A DNA stretch of 64,000 nucleotides from Parabacteroides sp. PH5-46 (GCF_029892785.1 NZ_JARXXA010000001.1:401763-465762); one strand, 5' to 3'. Positions 44,029 to 54,454 are shown, counted from the first letter of the stretch. Numbers and translations are program-made. Notes: generated by a model not told the origin, from the sequence alone.

Positions 44029-47000
44029 TTATCTACCGACCATTATTTTGCCAGCTAGCTTTCCGGCACGTGCCACATATATACCCTTCAGGAAGGTTCC
44101 GCTCAGGGTGGTTCGTTGACCTACTATTACAGGTTGTTCGGCTAGTTTACGTCCCATGATATCGAATACCGACACATTCACCTTTCTTTCTTCTTCTCCG
44201 GGGAGCTGTAATAATACAATCATCTGTCCGCTCTTATTGGCATAAATCAGCATATTGCCATCTGTTTTGGTATCAATTTCCGGTACTGATTCAATATCTG
44301 TTGCATTAGCAGTTCGGAAGATGATGCTAAAACGATCGGTAATCAACGTGCTGCTCGCCGTGAAGTTATAATCGCCATCGCGAAGGTTACATTCTTCCTT
44401 ACGCCATTTATCATACAAGAACACATCCAAGCTGTCTAAATTCAGTATTTCTTTCGCGTGGAAATTGAATATTCCGTCTTCATCCGCCTGGAAGCCAAGA
44501 GGTATCTCCGTTTTGTCTACAATTTCGGGAAGTCCGTTTATCACCAATCCGCGCGTAGAAGAATCCGGCAAGGTAAATATTTCAACCCCCTGATCAACAA
44601 ACCATTTATCGCTGTCATACGTGTCAAATCCCGTTGTAGCTTCCCGCTCGGCATATATTACTGTTTCGTCTAGTCTTTTGTCATTACCAGCCACAAGACG
44701 CAGCAGCGGACGGCTTTCCGTATTATTCTCTTCTGCTGCAGATTTCAGCATATTACTAGCATGATCGGAATGTGTGCGACCTGTATTACTGAAAGTCAGT
44801 ATCCCTGAAGTGGCTCCCTCTTTAAGTCGTACCCAAAAGCCCTGCATGGGAGGTATGTAGCCCAACGAATAAGAACCGGTAGGTGTCGCGTCTATCCAAC
44901 TAGGTGCTACTGCCACATCACCCGATGCATTGTATGACCAGAATTCATACACACCGCCTACCCAGGTACGATACCATATCGTACTGTACAGATTGGACTG
45001 CTGCGCAATTTCGGATGTCCAATGCCAATACGAAGGGAAAGGATTACCCACCAGGTTAAAGCCACTTTTGGCATGTTCATCGTTTTGGCGAGTTACATTA
45101 AACGGTGTTGTTTGATCGCCATCCGTATATTCTCCTGAGAATTTTACGGCTATGTTAGCATTTTCGGAATAGGCTGTATAACCCAAACCAGAAACAAAAG
45201 GATTGTTTTTATCCTCTCTCACCCAGGCATGCTGAGCTTCGTTGTATGACTCCATACGCCATCCTGTCAGGTCGTTACCTGATACATCTTTGCCAAGGGT
45301 AGGATATATATACGTAGGGGTTGTCACATTGCTCTTAACAGGGCTGCTTACATACCAATTACGGCCTTTGGCCAGTATATGTTCTACATTTTGCTGCACG
45401 GCCTGCATATTTCCGTTATTGGGATGGTTATTGAGGAAAGAAGCATTCTCTTTCAGCGTAAATACATTGGCTTCAAGTATCGTATTATTATTGAGTGTAT
45501 AGGCTTTTGACGGATGTACCGTAATGCTGTCCATATCCACAGTGATATCTTGCAAACAATTTGCTTTGATATGAACCCGCGCACCGGGATACGGAAGAAT
45601 ATGGTCGGCCGTATGCGTTTTCCATCGTTGAGGCTCACTCCACTTACCGTTTTCAATAAATTCTACCGGGTAATATGTAAATCTTTCCGGAAATTTGCGT
45701 ATTTCGCTACCGTTATTAATAATGATTGTATCCAACAATGAATAATCGGACGGACCTGTTATACATACAATTACAGTATTGTTTGCGGATTCAACCGTAG
45801 CAGGCACACCGGCAAGGGTAACCTCTACCGAAGTCCAATCTTTCGACGCTGCCAGCAAGCCTGTTCCCCGTATAGTAATACGTGTCCCTCCGGTTACCGG
45901 TGCGTAAGCGGGTTCAAGCACGGAAATATTGATAGGCTCATAATAATAACCATTTGTAAACGATGTGGTTCCACACCCAGCCGTTACGGATACGGTAACA
46001 TAGCCGGATACATGAGCAGGAGGAGTACAAGTGATTGTATCATCGTTTATTACCGTTATGTTTGTTGCAGGCGTACCATCAAAAGTAATCAACGATACAA
46101 TAGAATCGTCAAACGGCTTGAAACCGCTTCCACTGATGGTTACTGTACCATTGGGGTTGACAGGAGTATCGGGATTGCCTGTGTAGGTACCTCCGGTAGT
46201 AGGACCTGAAGCGGGACTTATACTGGTTATCTCGGTTACTACTACAGATAATGTATTTTGGGAAAAATAACCCGTTTCAGGAACACGTAAACCATACGGT
46301 TCATAAGTAACCCGCAAGCTATGAGCATCGGTAAATTCGGTTATGCGCCGGGTAACACTAACCAGCGAATTGGTAGCGAATGAATACGTATCATCATTCC
46401 AATTTATTTTAGAATCAACGGCTCCCGTAGCCATATTGCTTATTTTAAAGTTGTAAGGAGCCGTACCGTCGGTAATATTGACCCTGATATTTACCGACTC
46501 TCCCGGGCAAACAAGCGTATCGGGTTTAATCGTTATTTTAGGCATGGGAACAAGCCATATACGGAATGGCGTAGCTAACGAACGACAACCGTATACGTCT
46601 GATTTAACAACCCAATAAGTTATATTTATGGGTTGTGTAGGGTCAAGTGCCGGAGGTTCCTCTATTCTGTTCGTAGCGGCCGTGTCTGCTTGGGTGTACC
46701 ATAACAGCTGCTCCGACTCATCAAGGTTGAGGTTGAGATAATCCGATAAATCGAGATGAGAGGTGCCCGACGGCTGCACATAGCCTATTAAATCAGTAAT
46801 ACCTATCTGCTCAGGATTATCATAAATATGAACTGTAACACGAATGGGACGGCTTTCACAACTGTCTGGATGCGTTATAGTAGCCCAATACGTTTCTGAT
46901 GTGTGCGCTTTGTTTTGCCAGAAGTTAGCCATCTGCCCTCCCGAACCCACTGCCGGTGAAGCCGTTCCTCCCTGACGAATAAAGGTAGTCTTTGCTGCAT

Positions 47001-48879
47001 CGGCATACCACATTATTTGTGACAAGTCAATATTCTTATTCCCGCTGTTTATTACTAATGAATCCCATACAATGTGGTTAGCAAAATAAACACCACCAGG
47101 ATTCAGCGGAGTAGCAATATTCAGAGAATCTTGTTTGGTATGCGCTACTGTTTCTTCGTCCACAGGACAAATGCTATTGAAATCCCAGCGAGTACGTGGA
47201 GTCTTCACACGTGGTTTTACGGTTATCACTTTTTTTGTGGTGCACCCTCCACTGGTCGTAAAAGTAATGGTAACAGTACCTCCCTTGCCTTCGTTGACAC
47301 TGTGAGAAGGACGTAGAGTAGGAATACCGTTTATGAGCTCCACATCAGTATGAAGCACTCCGGTAGTAGGATTTACATATGCAATACTTTCATCAGAAGT
47401 ACTATACGTTCCGCCGACAGGGTTGTTCAACCACAAATGCAGGGTATCACCGCTGCAAACAGTTGATTGAGTAGATAGTATAGTAGGAACATTAGTGACA
47501 ATAACAGTAAAAGTAAAGGGTGTGCCCTCACAGCCTGCGGTTGTTTTAGGTGTAACATCATAAACTACGGTAGTGTTTCCGGCTGTATTATTAGTAAATG
47601 CTCCTAAGTTGATACTACTACCCGAGCCATCTGAGGGAGCTGGGTTTATTGTTCCTGTAACTGAATTCACCTTCCACGAATACGTTGTCCCCACAGGAAT
47701 AATATTCATAGCGGACGAAGGTGTATAATTTATGTTTTCACCACTACAAGCAATGTAGCTACTACTAGATATAACCGGAATAGGACTAATTGTTAGATTA
47801 TATGGAGAGGAAGTAACAGTTCCTACAAGGCTGGTACCGGAAACCGACAAACCGCTTGGAAGCGAACTTCCTGTAACCTTGGTAGCAGAGGAGTAATCAA
47901 TATTATAGGTTGCCTTGACGGTATAACTACCATTATCAGCTACCTGAGCATCGAAGATGGTATATGTAGTCTCTGTAGCACCGGGAATAAGCGCGCCATC
48001 TTTATACCACTGCATAGTAATGTTCATTTCCGTACCATAAGAGGCCGTAAGGGTTATATTACTACCCTGGCACCTGGTTTCTGAGGAGGAAACAGTAAGT
48101 TCACTGATAGTATACGACAGGATAACCCGTCCGCCACCACCATGCCCACCAGGACTGGGAGTAATAATATTAGCTCGACCACCGCCGCCACCGCCACCCG
48201 GATTATAACCATTATAACCTGAAGAAGCCTCTGTTGGATATCCACCACCGGCACCACCGCCATAGTCAGGATAACCTCCGCTATTTCCACCAGCACCACC
48301 ATTGCCGGAACCATAATTTTGACCATTCGTGCCAGATTGGGAATAATCCGCAGTTCCATCAGTTACCGAAGTTCCTCCTCCTTGCCCATTTCCGTTGTTG
48401 GTGCCGGCAGTACCAGCATTAGCAGTAATGGTAATACCTCCAAATGAGATATGACTTGGTGAGCCGGGACTACCGGGGCCTCCAGATAGACCATTGAGCT
48501 CTCCTCTTTTCCCCCCTGCACCAACTTGTCCGAAAGCAAAACCCGTAATATTTCCGAATATTTTTTCTATATAACCACCACCGCCGCCACCACCAGCATG
48601 GTAAACCGATCCAGAACCTCTACTGCCGCCACCACCACCACCACCGTATGCTTTTCCTGTTACAGCGTTAGCGCTTACAGGAATCTGGGCACTAAAAGCG
48701 TATGCAGCACTTGGTTCTGAGTTACCTGAAGAACTCGCTCCGGGAGCTGAATTTGGGTTGTCATAAGTAATTACAATTTGTTGTGCCTGTATAAAACCAT
48801 GCGAAACAATCAGCAAAGCGGTAAACAACCACAATCGCAGGCTACATATATATTTAAATAGGTGTTCCTTACTTTCCAT
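44029..48879 (-). CDS. Large T9SS-secreted surface protein with glycine-rich, Ig-like and IPT/TIG domains
   Basis: A 1616-residue secreted protein. A signal peptide (about 1-33, ending FIQAQ) leads into a glycine-rich region (about 70-260) with runs such as AYGGGGGGGSRG. Ig-like/PKD-like modules follow (CSGDTLHLW, CPGESVNIRV), then two IPT/TIG repeats (about 890-1080, ISPASGPTTGGT and APVTGGTRITIRGTG). The last 80 residues form a type IX secretion C-terminal domain (VNVSVFDIMGRKLAEQ ... GIYVARAGKLAGKIMV). The protein should be exported, cleaved and attached to the outer membrane, acting as an adhesin or matrix protein. ATG 48879 is chosen over TTG 48885. A hairpin separates it from the fimbrillin gene. 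Confidence 0.88.
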   Translation of the reverse strand: MESKEHLFKYICSLRLWLFTALLIVSHGFIQAQQIVITYDNPNSAPGASSSGNSEPSAAYAFSAQIPVSANAVTGKAYGGGGGGGSRGSGSVYHAGGGGGGGYIEKIFGNITGFAFGQVGAGGKRGELNGLSGGPGSPGSPSHISFGGITITANAGTAGTNNGNGQGGGTSVTDGTADYSQSGTNGQNYGSGNGGAGGNSGGYPDYGGGAGGGYPTEASSGYNGYNPGGGGGGGRANIITPSPGGHGGGGRVILSYTISELTVSSSETRCQGSNITLTASYGTEMNITMQWYKDGALIPGATETTYTIFDAQVADNGSYTVKATYNIDYSSATKVTGSSLPSGLSVSGTSLVGTVTSSPYNLTISPIPVISSSSYIACSGENINYTPSSAMNIIPVGTTYSWKVNSVTGTINPAPSDGSGSSINLGAFTNNTAGNTTVVYDVTPKTTAGCEGTPFTFTVIVTNVPTILSTQSTVCSGDTLHLWLNNPVGGTYSTSDESIAYVNPTTGVLHTDVELINGIPTLRPSHSVNEGKGGTVTITFTTSGGCTTKKVITVKPRVKTPRTRWDFNSICPVDEETVAHTKQDSLNIATPLNPGGVYFANHIVWDSLVINSGNKNIDLSQIMWYADAAKTTFIRQGGTASPAVGSGGQMANFWQNKAHTSETYWATITHPDSCESRPIRVTVHIYDNPEQIGITDLIGYVQPSGTSHLDLSDYLNLNLDESEQLLWYTQADTAATNRIEEPPALDPTQPINITYWVVKSDVYGCRSLATPFRIWLVPMPKITIKPDTLVCPGESVNIRVNITDGTAPYNFKISNMATGAVDSKINWNDDTYSFATNSLVSVTRRITEFTDAHSLRVTYEPYGLRVPETGYFSQNTLSVVVTEITSISPASGPTTGGTYTGNPDTPVNPNGTVTISGSGFKPFDDSIVSLITFDGTPATNITVINDDTITCTPPAHVSGYVTVSVTAGCGTTSFTNGYYYEPINISVLEPAYAPVTGGTRITIRGTGLLAASKDWTSVEVTLAGVPATVESANNTVIVCITGPSDYSLLDTIIINNGSEIRKFPERFTYYPVEFIENGKWSEPQRWKTHTADHILPYPGARVHIKANCLQDITVDMDSITVHPSKAYTLNNNTILEANVFTLKENASFLNNHPNNGNMQAVQQNVEHILAKGRNWYVSSPVKSNVTTPTYIYPTLGKDVSGNDLTGWRMESYNEAQHAWVREDKNNPFVSGLGYTAYSENANIAVKFSGEYTDGDQTTPFNVTRQNDEHAKSGFNLVGNPFPSYWHWTSEIAQQSNLYSTIWYRTWVGGVYEFWSYNASGDVAVAPSWIDATPTGSYSLGYIPPMQGFWVRLKEGATSGILTFSNTGRTHSDHASNMLKSAAEENNTESRPLLRLVAGNDKRLDETVIYAEREATTGFDTYDSDKWFVDQGVEIFTLPDSSTRGLVINGLPEIVDKTEIPLGFQADEDGIFNFHAKEILNLDSLDVFLYDKWRKEECNLRDGDYNFTASSTLITDRFSIIFRTANATDIESVPEIDTKTDGNMLIYANKSGQMIVLLQLPGEEERKVNVSVFDIMGRKLAEQPVIVGQRTTLSGTFLKGIYVARAGKLAGKIMVGR

Positions 48880-48908
48880 TGTCAAACGAATTTTACACAG
48901 TGTTTTGT

Positions 48909-48938
48909 ACCCATACGTCCAATCAAGGACGTATGGGT
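48909..48938. terminator. 12-bp hairpin between fimbrillin and adhesin genes
   Basis: ACCCATACGTCC (48909-48920) pairs perfectly with GGACGTATGGGT (48927-48938) around a 6-nt loop, 52 nt after the fimbrillin stop on the minus strand. No long T-run, so it may attenuate rather than fully stop transcription into the adhesin gene. Confidence 0.55.
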
Positions 48939-48989
48939 ATATCTTTCAAGTCTTTTACTGCTTATGCAGAAAGAACCTTTAAAGACTTA

Positions 48990-50030
48990 TTAGGGAGTTA
49001 CAGGATATGTTCCGTCTGGATCATTTTCAAATGCAGCAACAGTAATATTAAAGGTGATTTCAATCAAGTTAGGAATAGAAGTCGGATTAAACGCTACCGT
49101 TATAGCATATTGATTACCCATTTTAAATTCATACTCATCCGGAAGTAAAACATACGCTTTTTGACTTGTAAGGTTTGCCACATCATACTCTACTTCAAGG
49201 GCGAAGTCGCCAGTATCGAATGTTTGATCGTTAGAGGGATTTACAGTCTTTTGTGGCAGCACCATCATTCCTTGCTCCATAGAAGTGACAAGAGTTGGTG
49301 TTGGCGTTGATGGGGCAACAACAGGTTGTACAGCAACACCTGTTGGCGCAAGTACATAGACGTAATCAATTGGATCATTCTGATCACTCCAAGCCCATGT
49401 CCATGCGGTGGAAGAACTGCTAATTTTCCCTGTTGACTTTAGGTTTTTTAGTGTTAGTCCTTTGATCACAACAGTTTCACTCAATGCGTTTGTAGCTTTC
49501 ACGAATATGCGTGAAAGAGCATGTTTGAAACCAAGTGATACCGTAGCTGAAACTGGATCTACATGCGTACCCGCAATCAATAGGTCTTCTTGGGACGTTT
49601 TACCTGTAGCGACAGGAACATCTACCTCATAATCAAAACTCACGGTTCCTGTAAAAGCCGTTACCGGGTTTGTTATCTTTTTACTTACAGGCGAATACGC
49701 AACAAAATCAGCAGTTGTAGCACCTTCACTATAATACTTTATAGGGCTATAGGCAAAATTATCAGTACCAGCCTGGCGTGCAACAGTTACACCATCAAAA
49801 AGAGTAGTCGTATTATTACTGGCATCAGTATCAGCACCATACACTACAAAAGCATCTACATGGTCTTTTGTCGTTTCTGTCGCTCTGGATTCCGGCATAC
49901 CACCTTGCGTACGGAATGAAATAGCGTCTTTGGGTGTAGAGAAGGTGGTTGCATCTTCTTCATTTGAACATCCTGTCCACATTCCGGCTATCGCCAGAAG
50001 GGAGACTCCTAAAATGATTTTTTGTCTCAT
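48990..50030 (-). CDS. Fimbrillin-family lipoprotein
   Basis: A 346-residue lipoprotein (signal peptide ending MWTGC, Cys21) of the fimbrillin-like/Mfa-like group (PF13149). Landmarks are ISFRTQGGMPESRAT near the N-terminus, a possible maturation region with an Arg, FAYSPIKYYSEGATTADFVAYSP, the FKHALSRIFVKATN helix-strand motif and the late QYAITVAFNP. In Porphyromonas-type pili such subunits are exported as lipoproteins, trimmed by Arg-gingipain-like proteases and polymerised by strand exchange. It lies 78 nt after the DUF5119-fimbrillin gene and is likely co-transcribed with it. Confidence 0.88.
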   Translation of the reverse strand: MRQKIILGVSLLAIAGMWTGCSNEEDATTFSTPKDAISFRTQGGMPESRATETTKDHVDAFVVYGADTDASNNTTTLFDGVTVARQAGTDNFAYSPIKYYSEGATTADFVAYSPVSKKITNPVTAFTGTVSFDYEVDVPVATGKTSQEDLLIAGTHVDPVSATVSLGFKHALSRIFVKATNALSETVVIKGLTLKNLKSTGKISSSSTAWTWAWSDQNDPIDYVYVLAPTGVAVQPVVAPSTPTPTLVTSMEQGMMVLPQKTVNPSNDQTFDTGDFALEVEYDVANLTSQKAYVLLPDEYEFKMGNQYAITVAFNPTSIPNLIEITFNITVAAFENDPDGTYPVTP

Positions 50031-50108
50031 GATTTTGAATTTAAAATAAAATTATTTTCCGAATCGTTCTAATTTACTGGGTTATTAATATTTATGGGTT
50101 ATTTATTA

Positions 50109-52139
50109 TTATGGGTTATCTATATTCAATGGTATCTGTAACTGGTATTGCTTACCTATATTAAAGGTGAGTCCGGAAGCAAGGGGTAGTTGTTTTTTTA
50201 CCGTTGTATGATATTGCTCACCGGCTGTAGACGAGACCGTATAAATATCATATTCTACATATATTTCGGCTCCACTTGGTACTACCTGCGGGATAACGAA
50301 TATACCGTCATTATCGTTCAGCAGCGTGGTGTATTCACTTTCTACAGTTACTGCGGGTGCCAACAGGTTGAAACGATAGTTAGCCAAGTCTGCCTGCTCA
50401 GACCAACTTGAACTGTTATCAAGTTTCAGCTTACCGCTTGTATAAACATTGCGCAAATCCAGGCGTACTACCTTTACACGATAATTACTGTAATTCTGCT
50501 CGGTCTTTGCCTTTACGACTACCCGGCTGAAAGCATGACGAAAGTGCATCGTAACAGCATCCGTTTGCGGTGCTGAGAGACGTTCTACCGCTACCAACAA
50601 GTCATCCTGCTTGTCGTCTACTACCAGAGGAGCGGTCGGCTCGCCGGTTCCGTAGGGCGGTTCTTCGTACTCCTTGTATGGCATTGTATATTCAATAACA
50701 GGAGGATTGCTATTGTCGCCATTATTATTAAGTCCTTTCACTAAGTTTTTCACTCCTGCGGGGGCATAGGCGTAAAAATCAACTGTACCCGATTGTGGCC
50801 AGTATTTTGTGGGTTGATAATCCCATATCAAGCCGCTTTCGGGTTTGTATACATACTGTTCATGGAAAATAAACGACCAGTCGCTGCCATCGGTATGTAC
50901 CCCGTTCACCACAAAGTCGGGAATGGTGGCATATGTATTTACGGTCGCACGCGTTTTCGGAGCAAGAGAGGCACTGTTACGCGCGTTTCTTCCCATTGGT
51001 ATGTCTATTATATCACCCCAGTTATCTACATTTACCATAAAGCCACCGTTTGAAGGCTTATTGCTGCCACTGTCGCCATTGTCACCATTAGGTATAATCA
51101 GGCGATGATCGTTGTAAAGTATAATGTCATATCCACCGTTGCGTTGCCGCCAAGCTAACTGTTCTTCCAGTGTCCCGTGTTCACCCATCGCGTTCCGGAT
51201 TTGCTCGGCAACGGTATTTTCCCATTCGCCATGCCAGTATCCCCACGAGCCGTGGTATTGGTTGTTGGCCTTGCTGTAGGCTTCCACTGTCAGGCGAAAT
51301 CGATTTTTTTCTGTATCAAGAGGTCCGAAAGTAACGAACTTACCGGTTATCCAGTCACGCGTCCAGCCTACAAGCGTATCAGTATCCTCCCAATGGGAGT
51401 TTTTAGCAGCAAAGAGAGCTTTCTCTTCTTCCGTCCAGCGCGAACTGGTTTGAGCGTTGTGAATAGTATCCACACGAGAGAACAATATCGTGGAAGGTGT
51501 AGAAGCCAACCGACCGTTTGCCGGGAAATAGGAACCCGACATACCGGATATAGCACCACTATTTTTATTCACGTTTTGAGCTCCCGCTACATCATATATT
51601 AAAAAAGTAAATTCTCTCAACACATTCTGGGGATAAAAATCTACCTTAACCGTGTCTTTAGACAGAGTATTAACCGTAATATTTTGTGAACGGCTATCTA
51701 TATAAAATTGATAGGGATATGCTTCCGCTACGGTTGTCTCGCCACCGGGAAGTGGAGGGACCAATTCATTGTATGTACTTGTCATACGGATATTATAGAC
51801 TTCAAAGTCTTCCCGCGTACCATCACTTCGAAAAGCAAGATTGGAGTTTCCTGAAAAATCCATACACATCACATCGTAGATATCAGGATCAAGCCACTCT
51901 CGCCCACCATATAAACCCATATCGGAGGAGATAAGAGAATATTTTGTCGGATACCAATGCACAGTCATGTCTTTAGGAAGAGTTGTCTTACTATCATCGG
52001 CTATATCATCCCAATGGATGGCCACATCTACAGGTAAATGTCCTTTGGATGAACAGCCACTAGTATCATCTTTTATGCAGCTAATAAAACTCACCAACGC
52101 GATGATACATCCAATAATATATGTGATTTTTCGACTCAA
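50109..52139 (-). CDS. DUF5119 plus fimbrillin-domain fusion lipoprotein, TTG start
   Basis: A 676-residue lipoprotein. The signal peptide ends SFISC (Cys21). Residues about 25-360 resemble DUF5119 (LPVDVAIHWDD, LPKDMTVHWYPT), a domain typical of FimB/Mfa2-like fimbrial anchor or accessory lipoproteins. Residues about 390-676 are fimbrillin-like (FYAYAPAGVKN, MHFRHAFSRVVVKAKTEQ, SGLTFNIGKQYQLQIPL), the same module as the next gene. The only sensible start is TTG at 52139: a stop lies seven codons upstream and no ATG is near. It is the first gene of the fimbrial group; an anchor or tip subunit is likely. Confidence 0.8.
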   Translation of the reverse strand: MSRKITYIIGCIIALVSFISCIKDDTSGCSSKGHLPVDVAIHWDDIADDSKTTLPKDMTVHWYPTKYSLISSDMGLYGGREWLDPDIYDVMCMDFSGNSNLAFRSDGTREDFEVYNIRMTSTYNELVPPLPGGETTVAEAYPYQFYIDSRSQNITVNTLSKDTVKVDFYPQNVLREFTFLIYDVAGAQNVNKNSGAISGMSGSYFPANGRLASTPSTILFSRVDTIHNAQTSSRWTEEEKALFAAKNSHWEDTDTLVGWTRDWITGKFVTFGPLDTEKNRFRLTVEAYSKANNQYHGSWGYWHGEWENTVAEQIRNAMGEHGTLEEQLAWRQRNGGYDIILYNDHRLIIPNGDNGDSGSNKPSNGGFMVNVDNWGDIIDIPMGRNARNSASLAPKTRATVNTYATIPDFVVNGVHTDGSDWSFIFHEQYVYKPESGLIWDYQPTKYWPQSGTVDFYAYAPAGVKNLVKGLNNNGDNSNPPVIEYTMPYKEYEEPPYGTGEPTAPLVVDDKQDDLLVAVERLSAPQTDAVTMHFRHAFSRVVVKAKTEQNYSNYRVKVVRLDLRNVYTSGKLKLDNSSSWSEQADLANYRFNLLAPAVTVESEYTTLLNDNDGIFVIPQVVPSGAEIYVEYDIYTVSSTAGEQYHTTVKKQLPLASGLTFNIGKQYQLQIPLNIDNP

Positions 52140-52489
52140 AGTATTTGTTTTTATTGCTCAAATCAACACAAATGGATATTATAGAAATCACACTTAAATT
52201 TGCACTTGTCCAGCCTCACTAACGATTAAACACAGTAACAAATTAGATTTATGTACAAATATATAAGAAAAATTGTAACAATGAAACAAATTATAGAATA
52301 AATGAATATTATAACTGTTTATTTTTCAACATATAATAATATAAAACCCCTGGAAATCCTAAAGGTAATAATCCAAAACAAAACATTATTATTTATAGAA
52401 TTGCAAATAATCGCTTTTCATTTTCAAAATAAGGTAAATTTGATTGAAAGTTATTGATATTTTTCATAAATCAGACGCATAGGAGGATA
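52140..52489. other. Gene-free AT-rich spacer with possible fimbrial promoter
   Basis: No coding frame is convincing here. A minus-strand -7 box, TATATTTG (complement of 52256-52263), could drive the fimbrial genes with a leader of about 110 nt; the nearest TTTG is 23 bp away, a little too far. Otherwise I see nothing. Confidence 0.4.
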
Positions 52490-53059
52490 TCATTCAACAT
52501 CATAAATATGGTTCAAAATAAAACGTTTCCGATTCTCCGGAGTATCTTTGGGTACAACGACTAATTGATAACCATAGCTTTCATAGATTTCCACCATCTT
52601 ATGATAGGTGTATTCTGCTTCCTCCCAATCCTGTTTCCTGGCTTCGTCCGTACAGTATATTTCTTTCCAGGGAGGGAGTATAAACACAATACTTTCATAC
52701 CTGCACTTTTGGACAGCCTCTTCCATTTCTTCGGTAATCGGATTCCCACTCATCACCCAATGACATAAAGAATCGGGGATTCCTCTGTCAAAGAAAACGG
52801 CTTTAGTGTGCTGACGGGCTTTTGCAGTCATATAATCTTCCACAGAACGATGAAGCATTAGCTCTGTATAAAGACTGTTATCTTTCCAAGGAATCCCCAC
52901 TCCTCCTCTATCTACCTGTTCATTGATGATATCCCTTGCGGCTTCGGGTATTACCTCATAACCCTCAATTTTCAGCTCATTCAACAAAGTGGTCTTCCCT
53001 ACCCCTGGTCCTCCTGTTATAATATAGAATTTATTACCTAAGGATGATCTTTGATTCAT
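52490..53059 (-). CDS. P-loop ATPase/kinase (AAA_28 family)
   Basis: A 189-residue soluble P-loop protein. Walker A is GGPGVGKTT (16-24); KTTLLNELKIEGYEVIPEAARDII matches the AAA_28 (PF13521) group, which includes NTPases and small-molecule kinases of unknown substrate (NadR-like C-terminal domains are relatives). FFDRGIPDS is the second conserved block (Walker B-like acidic residue). It lies 41 nt after the permease gene on the same strand, so it may be the tail of the arsenical operon, but nothing in its sequence ties it to arsenic. Confidence 0.82.
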   Translation of the reverse strand: MNQRSSLGNKFYIITGGPGVGKTTLLNELKIEGYEVIPEAARDIINEQVDRGGVGIPWKDNSLYTELMLHRSVEDYMTAKARQHTKAVFFDRGIPDSLCHWVMSGNPITEEMEEAVQKCRYESIVFILPPWKEIYCTDEARKQDWEEAEYTYHKMVEIYESYGYQLVVVPKDTPENRKRFILNHIYDVE

Positions 53060-53100
53060 TGTTTTGCTTTTATTTTATTGAAGTGAAGATAGATATGTAA

Positions 53101-54444
53101 TCAAAAAAATGTTCCGTAAATAAGACCGGAGATCGTTGCCATGATAATAACCAAGGTTACATAGATAATGGTCTTTTGCGTCCCCATCACACCTCGTATA
53201 ACAAGCATATTCGGCAAGGAAAGCGAAGGGCCTGCCAACAGCAAAGCCAACGCGGGGCCTTTCCCCATACCGGAAGCAAGTAATCCTTGAATGATCGGTA
53301 CTTCTGTAAGGGTAGCAAAATACATAAATGCTCCTGTAAAACTGGCGAAGAAATTAGATAAGAGGGAGTTTCCGCCAACCGCCCACTCAATCCATTCATT
53401 GGGTATTACACCCGCAATCGCGGTATTGTCGTGGGTAGAGCCAAGCAGGAAACCTGCCGTTACTACACCAATAGCCAAGAGTGGCATAATCTGCTTGGCA
53501 AATCCCCATGCCGAAAGTGTCCATTCGCGGTTTTCAGGGTCACGTTTATCCCGTAGCGTCATAAGCGACAGTGAGGCGATACCGACTATCATAGGCACGA
53601 GCGGAACCAGTTTCGGGTTCGGTATAAACAGGCTGGCTAATACGGCCGAAGCTGTCGTAACAACAACTCCCGTTACAACCCACTGCCATTTAATCTTCAG
53701 AATGGCAATAAGCGAATAAGCAAGCATAAGAGCTAATATCCCTGTGATATACCATTTATAGGTGAATATATAAAACCAAACACTTGACGTATCATCCGCA
53801 GCCGGAGCCCCCCAATTCGCAAAGACAAGTATCAAAACTAATGTGAAGAAATGAAACATCGTTTGCGACATCGGGCGTTTAGCCGGAGGAACTGTTATAT
53901 TCATCTGTTCTTCCTTTTTTGCCTTTTCTTCTTTCCGGTAGATAAAAGCCATTACCAAACCGATGATGACAGAAAAGAGAATCGCACCGATCATACGTGC
54001 AACGCCCATCTCTGTTCCGAGGATACGCCATGTAAGAATGATCGATAGTATACTGATCGCCGGGCCGGAATAGAGAAATGCAATAGCTGGTCCTAATCCT
54101 GCCCCACGCTTATAGATACTGGTAAATAACGGGAGAATGGTGCAGGAGCATACCGCCAATATCGCACCAGAAACGGCAGCAACCGTATAAGACAACCATT
54201 TTTTTGCATTGGCTCCGAAGTATTTCAATACCGCGCCCTGACTGATAAAGACGGCTATCACACCTGCAATGAAAAAAGCAGGCAGAAGACACATTACAAC
54301 ATGTTCCTGTGCGTACCATTTCGATAAGTCGAGCGTAGCATCAATCGCTGTCATAAAACGTTCACTTCCCAGCGGCAGGAAAAATACCGCTGCGAAGACA
54401 GCGACCATCCAGAATAGGATTTTCAACTCTTTTTTAGTTTCCAT
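53101..54444 (-). CDS. Permease of the PF03773 family (ArsP-like organoarsenical efflux)
   Basis: A 447-residue inner-membrane permease with about 10-12 helices. The first half has AVCSCTILPLFTSIYKRGAGLGPA (Cys99 and Cys101), and the second half FFASFTGAFMYFATLTEVPIIQGLL with GKGPALALLLAGPSLSLPN. This duplicated pattern is that of the DUF318/PF03773 permeases. ArsP of Campylobacter, in the same family, exports trivalent methyl- and aryl-arsenicals; other members have unknown cargo. The ars neighbours support the arsenical reading. It follows the thioredoxin-like gene by 10 nt. Confidence 0.85.
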   Translation of the reverse strand: METKKELKILFWMVAVFAAVFFLPLGSERFMTAIDATLDLSKWYAQEHVVMCLLPAFFIAGVIAVFISQGAVLKYFGANAKKWLSYTVAAVSGAILAVCSCTILPLFTSIYKRGAGLGPAIAFLYSGPAISILSIILTWRILGTEMGVARMIGAILFSVIIGLVMAFIYRKEEKAKKEEQMNITVPPAKRPMSQTMFHFFTLVLILVFANWGAPAADDTSSVWFYIFTYKWYITGILALMLAYSLIAILKIKWQWVVTGVVVTTASAVLASLFIPNPKLVPLVPMIVGIASLSLMTLRDKRDPENREWTLSAWGFAKQIMPLLAIGVVTAGFLLGSTHDNTAIAGVIPNEWIEWAVGGNSLLSNFFASFTGAFMYFATLTEVPIIQGLLASGMGKGPALALLLAGPSLSLPNMLVIRGVMGTQKTIIYVTLVIIMATISGLIYGTFF

Positions 54445-54454
54445 TCGTAGTATA

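Noticed and set aside
48054..48720. Opposite-strand and other-frame reading frames across the glycine-rich part of the adhesin gene
   Set aside because: They consist of His/Thr/Val-rich low-complexity translations of GGN codon runs, as expected from shadow frames of a polyglycine region.
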